Origin: Bombyx mori
Taxonomy: Eukaryota; Arthropoda; Insecta; Lepidoptera; Bombycidae
Length of the DNA stretch: 64,000 nucleotides
NCBI RefSeq assembly: GCF_030269925.1
Contig: NC_085121.1
Location: 3,923,501 to 3,987,500, forward strand
Reading direction: 5' to 3'
In this document: in pieces, positions 35,545 to 46,262 of the stretch
Numbering within the stretch: the first letter of the stretch is position 1
How the letters are laid out: each line of letters starts with the position of its first letter
Translations under genes and position numbers: made by a program
Notes under the pieces: generated by a model
What the model was told of the DNA's origin: nothing
The model's database searches: none
What the model saw: only the letters and a program-made list of their open reading frames with translations

Positions 35545-36621
35545 AAAATGTCCGGTGTAATAATAGCATCATGTGACCGTGCCGTCTTCTAGTACAGGTA
35601 CTTTTCTAAGTGATGATGGGGCTTACGTGTGTTCGCCGACGACTTTCACTACGGCAACGTATTTAATATATTGAAACATCGCCTTTTGAGGTTCTGAGAT
35701 CCTATTTGAGTTAAGAAATAATACGCTTTTATGAGCTTCAGACGTATGTATGTTACGGAACCTTTGAACATGATTTTGACCCCCTTCAAAACGTCGGATT
35801 AGCTAGAAATTTGATATACTTATTAAGGACTGATGACAACTCAATATTTTAAAAAAAAATTAAAAAAAATCGAAAAAATTGAAATTCAACTAAAAGTTAA
35901 AAATTAATAATAGTTAAAAAAACGCTTTTTTTACAATAAAATCATTTTTTCTTACACTATTTTTAAATCAAATTTATTAAAATTTATTTTCTATTTTTTA
36001 GTTGAATTTTCTATAAAAGCGTATTTTTTTAGTTTTTTTAAACTATTATTTTTTAAATACGTCTTTAGAATCCGTCCTTTGAGCGGCAGCGGCGTTCATA
36101 TTTAGATACGTAATATATATTCATCAGTAAACGATAACGAATAAAAAAAACACACACACAAACACGAATCTGTACCGCTATATTTGAGCGATGCATTCCG
36201 CGAGTCATTGCGTGTGGATAAAAGTCAGGTCGCGAACGCTCCGATTAAATCTACTCCAATTCACATTCATAATGAGATGTTATTAAAACGCTAATAAGCA
36301 TCGAACGAACAGCTCCAAATAAAATAACAGTGATACGTTTCGATTTATTTTCTATCACAACTACCTAATGATTAACATAAACGAATTTGATATTAATTTA
36401 ATACGTTTATCACGATTTTTAATTTTCAGTCTCCGATTTCAACCTTCGCCGATGAAATTCAATAATTGTTGTATTTACATTTTGATAGTAGCGATATATT
36501 ACGGAGTAACTTTTGACATTACGAAACGTAAGCCGCTAGATTCAATGGTGATTCAGAGCATAAATAGTACACTTAGGTTCAATGTTGAACAGCGTTCGTG
36601 GTTGCGATAATCCTCATATAT
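35545..36621. other. AT-rich stretch with palindromic repeat; no gene seen
   Basis: 35884-36054 forms an imperfect large palindrome (AAATTCAACTAAAA versus TTAGTTGAATTTT). An 80-codon ORF at 36368-36610 lacks recognisable features. Confidence 0.4.
35973..36054. repeat. AT-rich dispersed repeat, copy 2
   Basis: Reverse complement of 13995-14073, sharing CTATTTTTTAGTTGAATTTT. Confidence 0.6.
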
Positions 36622-36727
36622 GGTAGGCAATGACTTGGCTGTGCCCCTGGCATTGCTGACGTCCATGAGCGATGATAACCACTTACCATCAAATGGGCCT
36701 TATGCTTATACAAAGCCAATAAAAAAA
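36622..36727 (+). repeat. Family B repeat, diverged
   Basis: GGTAGGCAATGACTTGGCTG start and CAAAGCCAATAAAAAAAT end. It abuts the SINE head at 36729. Confidence 0.65.
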
Positions 36728-36728
36728 T

Positions 36729-36889
36729 ACACGATTCCCTTCACGATTCCTTCACCGTGGAAGTCAATCGTGAACATTTGTTGAGTACGTATTTCATTAG
36801 AAAAATTGGTACCCGCCTGCGGGATTCGAACACCGGTGCATCGCTTCATACATATGCACGACGTCTTATCCTTTAGGCCACGACAACCT
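36729..36889 (-). mobile_element. Family A SINE, head and middle only
   Basis: Minus strand: GTTGTCGTGGCCTAAAGGAT (A box), GGTGTTCGAATCCCGC (B box), then ATTTTTCTAATGAAATACGT. Body and tail are missing. Confidence 0.68.
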
Positions 36890-37574
36890 GAGAAGGTACA
36901 AATTTTTCTACACTTAACACGTCCTCACCAAAATCAATGATAATTGCTTTATTACTGTCGCGAGTATTGTGAAGCAGTCAAATAATTCGAGCTGGAATGG
37001 TGCATAATAGTTATTGCTCAATCAAATTAAACACTAAAGTCAAATCAGGAGCTCACTCGTTAGTCAAATGCACAGAAGTATATTCTGAGACTAATGATTC
37101 GATAATTATAAGAGAGCCAAAACTGAATTGGAATAAGGGGAACATTTGCAAAATAATATCAACGTGAACTGCTCATTTATCATATTCTGAAAAAAATATT
37201 AGTTCGAGCCAGTCGATTACGTTTTACCAAACTACGTACAAAATGGCAGTCACTTATCGCAAAAACGATTTTGCGCAAACATTGCCATTTTGAAATTTTT
37301 GTTCTTTAAATTGTCAATTATATCAGTGTATAGATAATTCAATTGATAAATCTTTATGGGTAAATACCCCGGCACATAAAACATTATCACATTTTTATGA
37401 GCGTCACGATAAGCCGTCGAATTACTTCTAAATAGTCGTAGGATGTGAAAATAACGCTACGAATCTCGTTATTTCATTGTTAAAGTATTCTTATCGGGCT
37501 TCGCGCATTTTCCGATACTATAATTAAACCCTGTGGAGAATAATAACAAAGTTATAATAATAAATTGATAATAA
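36890..37574. other. No gene seen
   Basis: AT-rich non-coding sequence. Confidence 0.45.
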
Positions 37575-37757
37575 TAATAAAGAGGAGACCACGTACTGGC
37601 AAACGCATTGTGGGACGGCCACCACCTACCAGATGAACCGACCTGGTGAAAATCGCTGGGTCGCGTTGGATGCATTTGACAACGGACCAGCCGCACTAAA
37701 CATTAGTTGAAGAGACCTATGTTCAGCATTGGACAGTAGACAGGCTGAGATGATGAT
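37575..37757 (+). pseudogene. RTE-like LINE, 3' remnant
   Basis: Plus-strand reading gives R-P-R-T-G-K-R-I-V-G-R-P-P, then after a stop D-L-V-K-I-A-G-S-R-W-M-H, then E-T-Y-V-Q-H-W-T-V-D, and ends in GATGATGATGA. This order matches the very C-terminal tail of RTE-type LINE polyproteins common in Lepidoptera. Two internal stops show it is dead. Clade is from recall of the motif order, not from a search. Confidence 0.6.
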
Positions 37758-39169
37758 GAATGAAACCCTATTTTACAATTTTTTAAAAGAAATTTCCCAT
37801 TTAAATAGTGTAGTAGTAGTATGGTGAGCTTCACTCAGATATGACTGCCGTCAAACCAATATCACAGTAACACAAGCTATGCAGGGAGAGAAACGTTAAA
37901 AAAAACGATGCTTAGGTATATATTATTTTAATTTGTAATTTACGTCATATCAAATTATTTCCATGGTTTTTGTGGTTAAATACGACATTAAACCATAAAA
38001 GCAGTTTTAAATATGATTAAATACTGTTTTAATAGTACAACTGGATACACAATGCCCTTTGTATTTACTGTTCAGTGAAGAAGAAAATTTAATTGTTCAT
38101 TGCATATTGCGAATCGATAAAAAGAACAAAGCATCGAATCAGTGTATATGTGCTTTCCAATTTTCATTATCACAATACAGAATTTCAGTCGAGCGTATTC
38201 AAAATCGGAGCATAACGTAACGTATTTAGTAGAGTGGACAGATCATTGATCGATACGCGCACGCAGATCACGCCGACCTTGACTCTGATTGCCAACCGGC
38301 TTCACCTGCCTCCCAGGGCTGCCAGCCCTTCATTAAATGTATCATTCTCTATCAAGGGCCCTATTTCTACAATCTAAATATACTGTATACACAGTAGGAA
38401 ATACTACTTAAAAATGTACGAATGTTATCCGTTTATAGACGTTTAAGTGTAAAATGGAACTCCAAAATATGTACAAACGCGTTCCTTTTACGGATGTAAA
38501 AAAATATTGGATATAATATTTTTAAATTAAACATACTTTTGTTTTTGTTTTAGGTTATTTATTACGACATTAGAAAGATTAAACAATAGATTGATAATAG
38601 TAATGAAAGATACGATGCCAAAAATAAATGTAAACTTGGCAACCCTATGTTCTTCATATAATATCGTGACCCTAAATAATCGTGAGATCGCTTTTGATCA
38701 AAATATTAAAATAAAAATGTTTGACTTTATTAATAATATGGAGCTTAATTTATCGATTTAATAGCGAACGTGCATGCGTGAATTAAATCTTTGGAACATA
38801 CCGTAGTTTCGTAATTTTAAGTTAACATCACCGAACATATAAGAGAATATCCTATTGCTAATAGATTTGTTTCGTTGCATTCGTGAAGTGATGAGGTGAG
38901 TGACCTCTTTCACTTTTACTAGTAAAAGGCACGATTGATAGATTTACGAATTTGCTTACGTCGGTTTTTTAGATAACTATTAATTGTTTAACATTTCAGT
39001 ATTACATTGGCAAAATATTTCGATATATATATATCCTGAAATATTATACAATATTAGCGTTTAAAGAAGATTCACATTTAACAAATACATACATGACGTT
39101 ACATAGAGTATCTTTTATGATCATCAAATAAGACTATCTTAACCAATCTAATCTGTTAAGGTTCTTACT
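37758..39169. other. No gene seen
   Basis: AT-rich. A GC-richer patch at 38240-38345 (CACGCCGACCTTGACTCTGA) has no open frame or repeat match. Confidence 0.4.
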
Positions 39170-39174
39170 TGTTA

Positions 39175-39483
39175 AAAGTCACCGGGACTTTTTGGCGGGA
39201 ACGCGAGGAGTGAAGTTGTGTGATCTGTTTTATTTTGTCTATTTAGTGTTTCTTCAGATTTAAATGTGTAATAACGATGGTTTATTAACTGTTTAATATC
39301 TGTGAAAGTGCACAAATGTGGGAAAATGAAACAAAGCCGCTGAACTTAACTTCTCGAGATCCTCCAAAAAGTCCATTGAAAAAATCTCAGTATTTACTGT
39401 CATTTGACCACCATTTTACTGATATTATATTTCATCCCATATCATCTCATCTCATTTCATTTAATTTCATCCCAGTTGATTAA
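39175..39483 (+). other. GC-rich leader plus 55-codon ORF, unexplained
   Basis: A GC-rich start (GGCGGGAACGCGAGGAGTGA) is followed by a leader-like stretch and an ATG at 39316 opening 55 codons to TAA at 39481-39483. The first part (M-W-E-N-E-T-K-P-L-N-L-T-S-R-D-P-P-K-S-P) looks protein-like; the second half is a TCATTTCAT low-complexity tract. It may be a promoter and first exon, or the 5' end of a transposon. Confidence 0.25.
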
Positions 39484-39914
39484 TGTCTCAACTTAATCAT
39501 CTTCATTTCATTACATTTCATTTCACTCCATATTATCATTTTTCATAAAAAAGAGGTTAAAAATTAAAATAAGACTTGAGCTAAAGGTCTTAGTTACCAG
39601 GTCATAAAAAACCTTTAAAAAAAATTAAAGTCACCGATTTAGTAAAAATTAAAACGTGTATCTTATTTTTTGGTCACGACCATTAATCACAGACAGCTTG
39701 GAGCCTTTTCGTTGAGCAATAGATGCAAGACAGGGCGGCTCTGTTGCCACACACGAGAGCCGTCATCGGTTTCAAACTGCACTAAGTTTAATTAGAGAGG
39801 CCTAATTGATCAACATTTGTGATTTGGACAAATAAATTAATGCATTCAACATCTTCTCAGTCTTTCAATAGTTCTGTAGCCGAATTAGGGCTTCTAAAAT
39901 TTATCAGGTAAATG
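39484..39914. other. No gene seen
   Basis: Low-complexity TTTCAT-rich start, then AT-rich sequence. Confidence 0.4.
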
Positions 39915-40358
39915 TTTTTTTTTATTTATTGCTTAGATGGGTGGACGAGCTCACAGGCCACCTGGTGTTGAGTGGTTACTGGAGCCCATAGACATCTACA
40001 ACGTAAATGCGCCACCCACCTTGAGATATAAGTTCTAAGGTCTCAGTATAGTTACAACGGCTGCCCCACCCTTCAAGCCGAAACGCATTATTGCTTTACA
40101 GCAGAAATAAGCGGGGTGGTGGTACCTACCCGTGCGGACTCATAAGAGGTCCTACCACCATTGATTACGCAAATTATAATTTTGCGGGTTTGATTTTTAT
40201 TACACGATGTTATTCCTTCACCGTGGAAGTCAATCGTGAACATTTGTTAAGTACGTATTTCATCAGAAAAATTGGTACTCGTCAGAAGGATTCGAACACG
40301 GGTGCATCGCTACATACGAATGCACCGGACGTCTTATCCTTTAGGCCACGACGACTTC
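39915..40358 (-). mobile_element. tRNA-derived SINE, full length (family A, Bm1-like)
   Basis: Best full copy. Minus strand: GAAGTCGTCGTGGCCTAAAG head, A box opposite 40330-40348, B box opposite 40288-40299 (GTGTTCGAATCC), conserved middle, body with CTGAGACCTTAGAACTTATA, and tail ending TAAGCAATAAATAAA plus A run. About 440 bp. Confidence 0.78.
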
Positions 40359-41170
40359 AATTGTCGTGCAATTGTATGCATGTTTCGGGCAATTTTTTTC
40401 AGTAATCTTATTGTACTAAAAATAAATAACTACAGTCGGAACCTCAATTTTCCTTTACGGTAGAGTACGAATTGTAATAAAAAAAATCATAGCGAAACGT
40501 AATAAATAATTTGCATTTCAATAAAAACTCTTACATAAAACTTCGTAATGTCCTTGAAGACAAAAGTTCGCCATTTAAATTTGACAGATAAATTAACAAA
40601 ATCCACATCAAATTAGTCCCTCGTATTGAGTAACATAACAACTCCGCGACAATTTTAATGTTGGCATGCCCTTATGATTTTCTTTTAACTGACTTTCGTA
40701 ATTGTGATAAATAATTAATGACTTTATCACCTGTGTGCCCTGAATTTATCGAGGTGGTCCGATGCAAAAATAATGTCAGGTTTCAAGTTTTTCGAGTTTA
40801 AATATCAAGTTAACCAATAAAAATAATTGCATGTACACAATAAATAATTGTAACAATAAAATTATTAATTTTCTTGCGAACTTGTTGGTTTCTGTACTAT
40901 ATTAGGTACATACGTGTGCAAAACGTGTTTTCGTCAGAAGCTCATGATGTACCGTCTTTTAAGTGCCCGTCAGATGAAAACATGAAACAGTTCCGATTTG
41001 CAGGGTGGGGCAGTCATTATACTATAGAGCTGACAGTTCTAGGTGAGTGGCAGTATTAGTTTATGTCCATGGGCCCCGGTAACAAATGATTGGTCATGAG
41101 TTCATTCAGCCGTCAAAATAACCCAGCCTCAGGGGACATCCAGCATTAAGTGCCATTATATTCTTAGGAT
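40359..41170. other. No gene seen
   Basis: AT-rich. 40960-41120 contains a decayed family A-like piece (GCAGGGTGGGGCAGTC, TATGTCCATGGGCCCCGGTA). Confidence 0.4.
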
Positions 41171-41207
41171 CTGCGTTCAGCCCACTGAATTTCTTGCCGG
41201 ATCTTCT
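41171..41207 (+). repeat. Left half of family C repeat split by LINE
   Basis: CAGCCCACTGAATTTCTTGC then GCCGGATCTTCT. The sequence resumes at 42085. The final 12 bases are the target duplication of the LINE. Confidence 0.72.
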
Positions 41208-42084
41208 TTTTTTATTTTATTATGATTGAAGGATTACTGGTGGCCCGGAGGCCTTTCCAGTTTCACCAGGACAGGTGGGCGAGCAAAGGCTCAGCCAGGA
41301 GGGGTGGGATTTGCTAACAGCTACCCGAGCGCCTCCGAAGGAGACCTAACAGCTCAAGAGCAGCTGCTTCGCGAATGAATCTACTACCGGATCGGAATCG
41401 CGACCCGCTGAGAAGATCCGGCGAGAAACTCAGCGAGCTGATTCATGGGTTAGGTTGCACGGCGAACTCTTTGTCGAGTTCGACGAGTACGGTTACCGAG
41501 GTCCCTAAGCCTGCTCCTAGAGCTGAAGGCGTCTAGTGCGAAGGTTATTGGATCTGATGGATCCGTAAGGACGTGTCTAGGGCGTCGACGGTGACTGGCT
41601 CCTGCATGATCAGGATTCGGGGAGTAGTCAGCGGCGGCTACGATAAGGCGATTATCATGACGCATAGCCTTATCGAAGTACCGTTCCGACGCTGACTTCA
41701 TGTATTTCTGTATAGATTCGAGGCCCAGGTCGTCGTGTAGGTCAACGTTCCTCACGAACCACGGAGCTCCGACGGCTAACCTGCAAAAGCGGGATTGTAG
41801 AGATTGAAGGGTGTCTATGTGCGTGCGGGCCGCGTGAGCGAACACCACACTCGCGTAAGTCATGACGGGCCTTATGCAAGTTTTGTAAAGTGTCACCTTG
41901 TTCCGAAGGGACATTTTACTCCGCTTACAAATCATGGGGTAGAGTCTACCGAGAATAAACGCGGCACGGTCACGGACTGATTTTATATGCGGGCGGAATG
42001 TCATCGATGCATCCAGGGTAACGCCCAGGTACTTGACCTTCCTGGCCCAGGGTATGGATTGACTAAAGAGAGTAATCGGGGGTG
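41208..42084 (-). mobile_element. Jockey-like LINE, 5'-truncated, nested in family C
   Basis: Minus-strand insertion of 877 bp, flanked by the exact 12-bp duplication GCCGGATCTTCT (41196-41207 and 42085-42096). On the plus strand it starts with the T-rich complement of its A tail, then a 3'UTR carrying CCAGTTTCACCAGGACAGGT and the GAGAAACTC core, then the C terminus of the RT protein. The target was itself a family C repeat, i.e. the same kind of 3' end, so related elements have inserted into one another. Confidence 0.85.
41450..42084 (-). CDS. Jockey-like reverse transcriptase, C-terminal fragment
   Basis: An uninterrupted frame of about 210 codons from the truncated 5' edge at 42084 to TAA at 41450-41452. 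It starts P-P-I-T-L-F-S-Q-S-I-P-W and contains V-K-Y-L-G-V-T-L-D, the motif after the RT palm in Jockey-type enzymes. Then R-L-Y-P-M-I, L-Y-K-T-C-I-R-P-V-M-T-Y and L-Q-S-R-F-C-R-L-A-V-G-A-P-W-F-V follow, the thumb and post-RT region. The catalytic palm and the endonuclease are absent because the insertion is 5'-truncated, so the fragment cannot be active. Absence of stops suggests a fairly recent insertion. There is no real start codon; the Met at 42004 is internal. Confidence 0.8.
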
Positions 42085-42135
42085 GCCGGATCTTCTCAGT
42101 GGGGTCCGATCCGATGGTATATTCTGCGAATCAAC
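42085..42135 (+). repeat. Right half of the split family C repeat
   Basis: GCCGGATCTTCTCAGTGGGG, GATCCGATGG and ATTCTGCGAA continue the unit broken at 41207. Confidence 0.72.
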
Positions 42136-42215
42136 GGCTGCCTCGCCCTTCAAACCGAAACGCATTACTCCTTCACGGCAGAAATAGGCAGGGCAGTGTT
42201 ACCTACCTACTACCA
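42136..42215 (-). repeat. Family A fragment fused to family C
   Basis: GGCTGCCTCGCCCTTCAAAC and CTTCACGGCAGAAATAGGCA belong to the SINE body in reverse. It adjoins the family C half directly, which suggests deletion or recombination between repeats. Confidence 0.65.
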
Positions 42216-42526
42216 AATACCATACACATACCTAATTCTGGTTAACAGTTATGCATTCTGAGTTGAAGAGCATGTTCATCCAGTGTACTAAAAAATTATA
42301 ATACACGAATTTGATACACATATCCATGCAATAGAAAGTCAATAAAATTTATCCCACTAGCGTACTCTCTAACAATAAATCAATAAAATACGAATCAATC
42401 AGTTTAATTGTAAATTAGGTGAAGGTCCACATGACAAGAAGCGAACAATAATGAATGAATTATAAATTATTTACAACGTGTTGCGGTATGTTGCTGTCTG
42501 TTTCGATTATAACGTATCCAATAAAA
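42216..42526. other. No gene seen
   Basis: AT-rich non-coding sequence. Confidence 0.45.
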
Positions 42527-42815
42527 TCTATATATATAAAAATGAATTGCTGTTCGTTAGTCTCGCTAAAACTCGAGAACGGCTGGACCGATCTGGCTAA
42601 ATTTGGTCTTGAATTATTTGTGGAAGTCCAGAGAAGGTTTAAAAGGTAGATAAATATGAAAATGCTCGGAATTAATCAAAAATAAAAATTTTGTTTTCCC
42701 TTTGATGTGTCCCCGTCGGACGGATTCCTTTTGTTTGTTTTAAGTTTATTTTATACAACAGTTTAGGTCTTTTATTTATCGATTGAGGCAGTACGCAGTC
42801 TGCCGGGTCAGCTAG
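42527..42815 (+). mobile_element. Helitron-like element, reference copy
   Basis: A|TCTATATATATAAAAATGAA start and CCGGGTCAGCTAG|T end, with GCAGTACGCAGTCTGC, which can form a short stem, just before the last bases. 289 bp, non-coding. Copies at 16074, 51517 and 59991. Confidence 0.7.
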
Positions 42816-42935
42816 TAAATAATATAACCTTCAGATTATTAAGAAAAAGCTAACGAGTTTAACAAAATATATCTTAATACCTATTTACCGAAAAACTAGA
42901 AAATACATAGAATATTAAATGAAATGAATTGAAAG

Positions 42936-43027
42936 ATGAATGAATGAATGAATGAAAATTCTTTATTGCACAAAATATTGTACAAAGGCGAACTTAACGC
43001 CATGCAGGAATTCTCTTCCAGTTAACC
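42936..43027. repeat. Family E repeat with (GAAT)n
   Basis: About five GAAT/TGAA units, then TTCTTTATTGCACAAAATAT and GGCGAACTTAACGCCATGCA; relative at 34805. Confidence 0.5.
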
Positions 43028-43112
43028 CTCGTTGATGTACTGAAATATACAAGAAGTGCGTAACTGTGTTAAAATTAATACATGACGATAATTTAAAGAA
43101 TTATAGTAGATA

Positions 43113-43273
43113 CTAGCCGTACTCGCCCGCTTCACTGGGCATTTAAAATTAACATTATTATTTATTTTCATTATTATTAGGGAGTCCAACACTAGTCAAT
43201 CGGATGCATGGTTCAGTAGTTATAACGGTACATCCGCAAAAACCACTGTAGATCATTTATATATTAGTATAGA
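43113..43273 (-). mobile_element. Helitron-like element, internally deleted
   Basis: A|CTAG at the left and GA|T at the right on the plus strand. The GCATGGTTCAGTAGTTATAA and GGGAGTCCAACAC segments match 45633-45849, but about 70 bases between them are missing. Confidence 0.65.
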
Positions 43274-43392
43274 TGAGTAAAATGAACACTAGGTTATACT
43301 TGCATTGCCAAAAACAAATACATAGATACATACATACAAATACATACAAAATCATAGCTAAGAAATACATATCAAATAAAAGATCGCACGGG

Positions 43393-43586
43393 TTGGTTCC
43401 ACCATCTTATTCTACCACGAAGCGGTCGTGGGCTCTGGTTTCGTTAGGACAGCCGTTCATTCAATATTCAATAGAGATTTTGTACCTTATGTATAAATCT
43501 GGATGGCAGTATTTCCGCTGTAACGGTGACCACTTAATACTAAGTGGATCGTGGTGAACTCGTTGACCCTGCTGTGCAATAAAAAA
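43393..43586 (+). repeat. Family A-like repeat, strongly diverged
   Basis: GGTTCCACCATCTTATTCTA, CACGAAGCGGT and GGTGACCACTTAATACTAAG follow the SINE body order, ending GCAATAAAAAAAATAAAAAG. Confidence 0.5.
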
Positions 43587-43914
43587 AATAAAAAGTCAAT
43601 ATCGTTATATTTGGTTTTCAGAGTCTGTGTGATCGCTGTCTCGCGTATATCCTGTATCTTTGGCACGAAAAAATAGCATGAAATCTTTGTAATAGAATCT
43701 CATAAATAGAAGGTTCACGATAACTACCACTCGTTATCTGTGCGTTTGCGCCAACTAATCTCAACAATAGCTTAAGTTTGTTGAATGAAAACTTTTTATT
43801 CTTTATAATAAGTTTTCACCAACATTTAGTGCTTGCTTCATTAGATATACATCGTCATCGACAAATGTAAAATAGAGAGAGAGAGAGAGCGTATTCTTTA
43901 TTGCTTACTAAAAC

Positions 43915-43945
<31 letters not shown>

Positions 43946-44721
43946 CCTTATTCTTTATGGCTTGCTAAAACATAACTAAAATTTAAAATAAGTCAACTGT
44001 TAGGTATAATTTGTACAATAGGCAGTCTTATCGCTTAAATTGTTCTCTTCAAGACAAACATTTCATCTAAGAAAATTCAAAAAAATCTACTTTTACTACT
44101 TTTACCTAAAACAGTTATGAAAAACTTTGATTTATTTAAGTCAAATAAAGATTGGTAGGTCCAACGTTTGTCAATGAACAAATCGATTCGCAATTTTTAA
44201 ATACGTGTATTCATTTTGTTTTATAAGTGATAAGTTCAATGGCACAAATCTAACGCCTCAGGATGTAATTGACAATGAATACGGCATTGCTACTGAGAGA
44301 TTAAACGGATTTAATTCGTGTATTATGCCGCGAAGGAAACGAACGTTTTCATGATTGTCAAATGACCTTTCGCGAGGTAATGAACATGTTTTTAATTAAA
44401 CAAACCGCAGAGGGAGGAGTGTTGGTTAATACCCAAGATCAACAATCAAGGTCCAGAAAGATTTGTATGGAAATCTAACTATTTATTCAAATGGCATCTC
44501 GATTGAAAGGTTTTAAATTTTGGCCCATCTAGTATCAAACGGTTACTGGAGCCAATAGATAACGTGAATGAACCTACTTTAACACTTGAAGATTATCCTT
44601 TAAATGTATATTATTTGTGCAATTTTAAAAGTCGGGTTTCATTTTTTTAATTCAATGTTTTCCTTTCGGGAATAAGTGCTAACGAAGCAGGAACGTATTT
44701 TGGTACGTGCCTAAAGGCTGG
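43587..44721. other. AT-rich stretch with duplicated (GA)n block; no gene seen
   Basis: 43873-43945 has two GA tracts; each is followed by TATTCTTTAT[TG]GCTT[AG]CTAAAAC, i.e. a tandem duplication of about 56 bp. Confidence 0.5.
43873..43945. repeat. (GA)n microsatellites, duplicated
   Basis: Two runs of GA units (43874-43889 and about 43915-43945). Confidence 0.85.
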
Positions 44722-44815
44722 TGTCAGAAAAATTCGAACACTCGCCGTAACATAGCCGCATCGCTCGATACGCGCATACAGAGCATCTTATCCATTAGAC
44801 CACAACAACTTCCTT
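44722..44815 (-). mobile_element. tRNA-like SINE head, decayed
   Basis: Minus strand: AAGTTGTTGTGGTCTAATGG with an A-box-like part, and GAGTGTTCGAATTTTTC as a B-box relic. Partner of the head at 28021-28160. Confidence 0.45.
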
Positions 44816-45171
44816 ATAAACTTATATGCAATAAATTGTTATTATGTAATAAAAAGTGTATTAAAATCAACTCTCTGGCTAGTAAATTGTTAGCGTCGCT
44901 CATCTACTGCCAAGCCGCTGCAACGAAAGAATCTTTTCGTTCACTTTATTCTATGTTATATTCTAGAAGTACTTATTACAATTTAACTGTTAGAATCAAA
45001 CAAAACTTTTGAAAACGAGCAACTTTCTCCAGGCACTCGCGTGTAATTATAATATCATCCTATATCGTCTGCGCAATAATCACTAATGTCCAAAGTTATA
45101 TTCAACTCAATATTTTATCTTTATTTTATTAAATATCCATAATTAAAATTTATCCATTTTTTGACTTGATC
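44816..45171. other. No gene seen
   Basis: AT-rich non-coding sequence. Confidence 0.4.
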
Positions 45172-45365
45172 AATGGAAGTCACAACTATGCTAACAACAT
45201 CTTCCTTGCCTTTATCTCACTATATAGAGTCGGCGAAGAAAGTCCTCCTTTTCCATTCGGGCCTGTCAAATGTCATCTCTCTACTCACACCCTTCTCAGG
45301 CGTATCCTCATTTATACAGTACAAGTCTTTTAGGACGCCCCCTCTTCACATTACCAGCTCTGTGG
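45172..45365 (-). pseudogene. RTE-like LINE, C-terminal remnant
   Basis: Minus-strand translation reads I-N-E-D-T-P-E-K-G-V-S-R-E-M-T-F-D-R, then E-W-K-R-R-T-F-F-A-D-S, then two stops and D-K-G-K-E-D. The order (GVS..EMT.DR..WK..T.CAD) is the C terminus of RTE-type LINE proteins frequent in Lepidoptera. The remnant at 58940-59120 carries the region just N-terminal to this. Stops and truncation show it is dead. A 66-codon plus-strand ORF over the same bases is a shadow. Confidence 0.5.
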
Positions 45366-45632
45366 CAACATAAAATATAAAATAAAATAAAGATAATTTT
45401 ATGAATACGATAGTTAACTAGTCTATGACCCTCCACATCAACTGCATCAACACTTTATCTAGTGTTTGTAAAACAGCTTTTACACGTATTCGTGCTGAGA
45501 ACTTTATTGTTTTGTCTTTTCAGTTTTTGACTTCTAATTCACAATTCTCTAATTATGGATATCTGATCCAATTACTCTAATATCGATAAAATATTAAGTT
45601 TTATGAAGATAAATTTAAATTCTATTTTTTTT

Positions 45633-45849
45633 TCTATACTAATATATAAATATACAGTGGTTTTTACGGATGTTCTGTTATAACTACTGAACTATACATC
45701 TGATTGACTTGAAACTTGGTATCCATGTAGAAAATACATGTACTTAATGGATAGGCTAATATTCATATGAGTGTTGGACTCCCTAATAATAATGACAATA
45801 AACAATAATGTTAATTTTAAATGCCCAGCGTAACGGGCGAGTACGGCTA
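45633..45849 (+). mobile_element. Helitron-like element, complete copy
   Basis: TCTATACTAATATATAAATA start. The end has GCCCAGCGTAACGGGC (stem-loop), eight bases, then CTAG|T, which is the textbook Helitron 3' arrangement. 217 bp, non-coding. Confidence 0.7.
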
Positions 45850-46262
45850 GTACGTATATAAAGTGCAAGTCGATAAAGGTGAGTGCAAATGACGTAACGG
45901 CGGCCCACCAGTGCGTGTACACTTGACCCAAATCCGGACCGGTCACCGATCGACCGTCGACCGGAACTCTTCCTGTCATTTGAAACTGTCACGATTTCCA
46001 ATCGGTCAAGTTACAGTTTACAGTTCACGTTACAAGAAAAAAGTTGCCGTGAAAATTGTAATAAAATATTTGACGTTGCTTTGATGATACATTAACGCAT
46101 ATCCTGAGTCAAAAATATACGTTAGCTGTACATAAAGAGTCTGATGCAAGTTGTTGTTGTAATAATGTTTTAGCAATTTTATAAATCATCACTTTCCACC
46201 ATTTAATTTTCTTGAGCTATTAAATTGTAATTCTCGGCTGGAGTTAAATTTCGTTACGGTAG
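45850..46262. other. Flank of second LINE; no gene proven
   Basis: 45880-46010 is GC-rich (CACCGATCGACCGTCGACCG) with open minus-strand frames of 72-95 codons, but nothing recognisable. ACGGTAG at 46256-46262 is the left target duplication of the LINE. Confidence 0.4.

Noticed and set aside
40091..40405. 104-codon ORF
   Set aside because: Reads through a SINE; no independent support.
41450..42004. Gene starting at the Met at 42004
   Set aside because: The frame is open to the truncation edge at 42084 with LINE sequence upstream of that Met; it is an internal residue.
43873..43945. CRISPR-like array or regulatory repeat
   Set aside because: Simple GA microsatellite with one tandem duplication; no spacers.
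45172..45373. 66-codon plus-strand ORF as a gene
   Set aside because: The minus strand carries an RTE-like protein remnant over the same bases.
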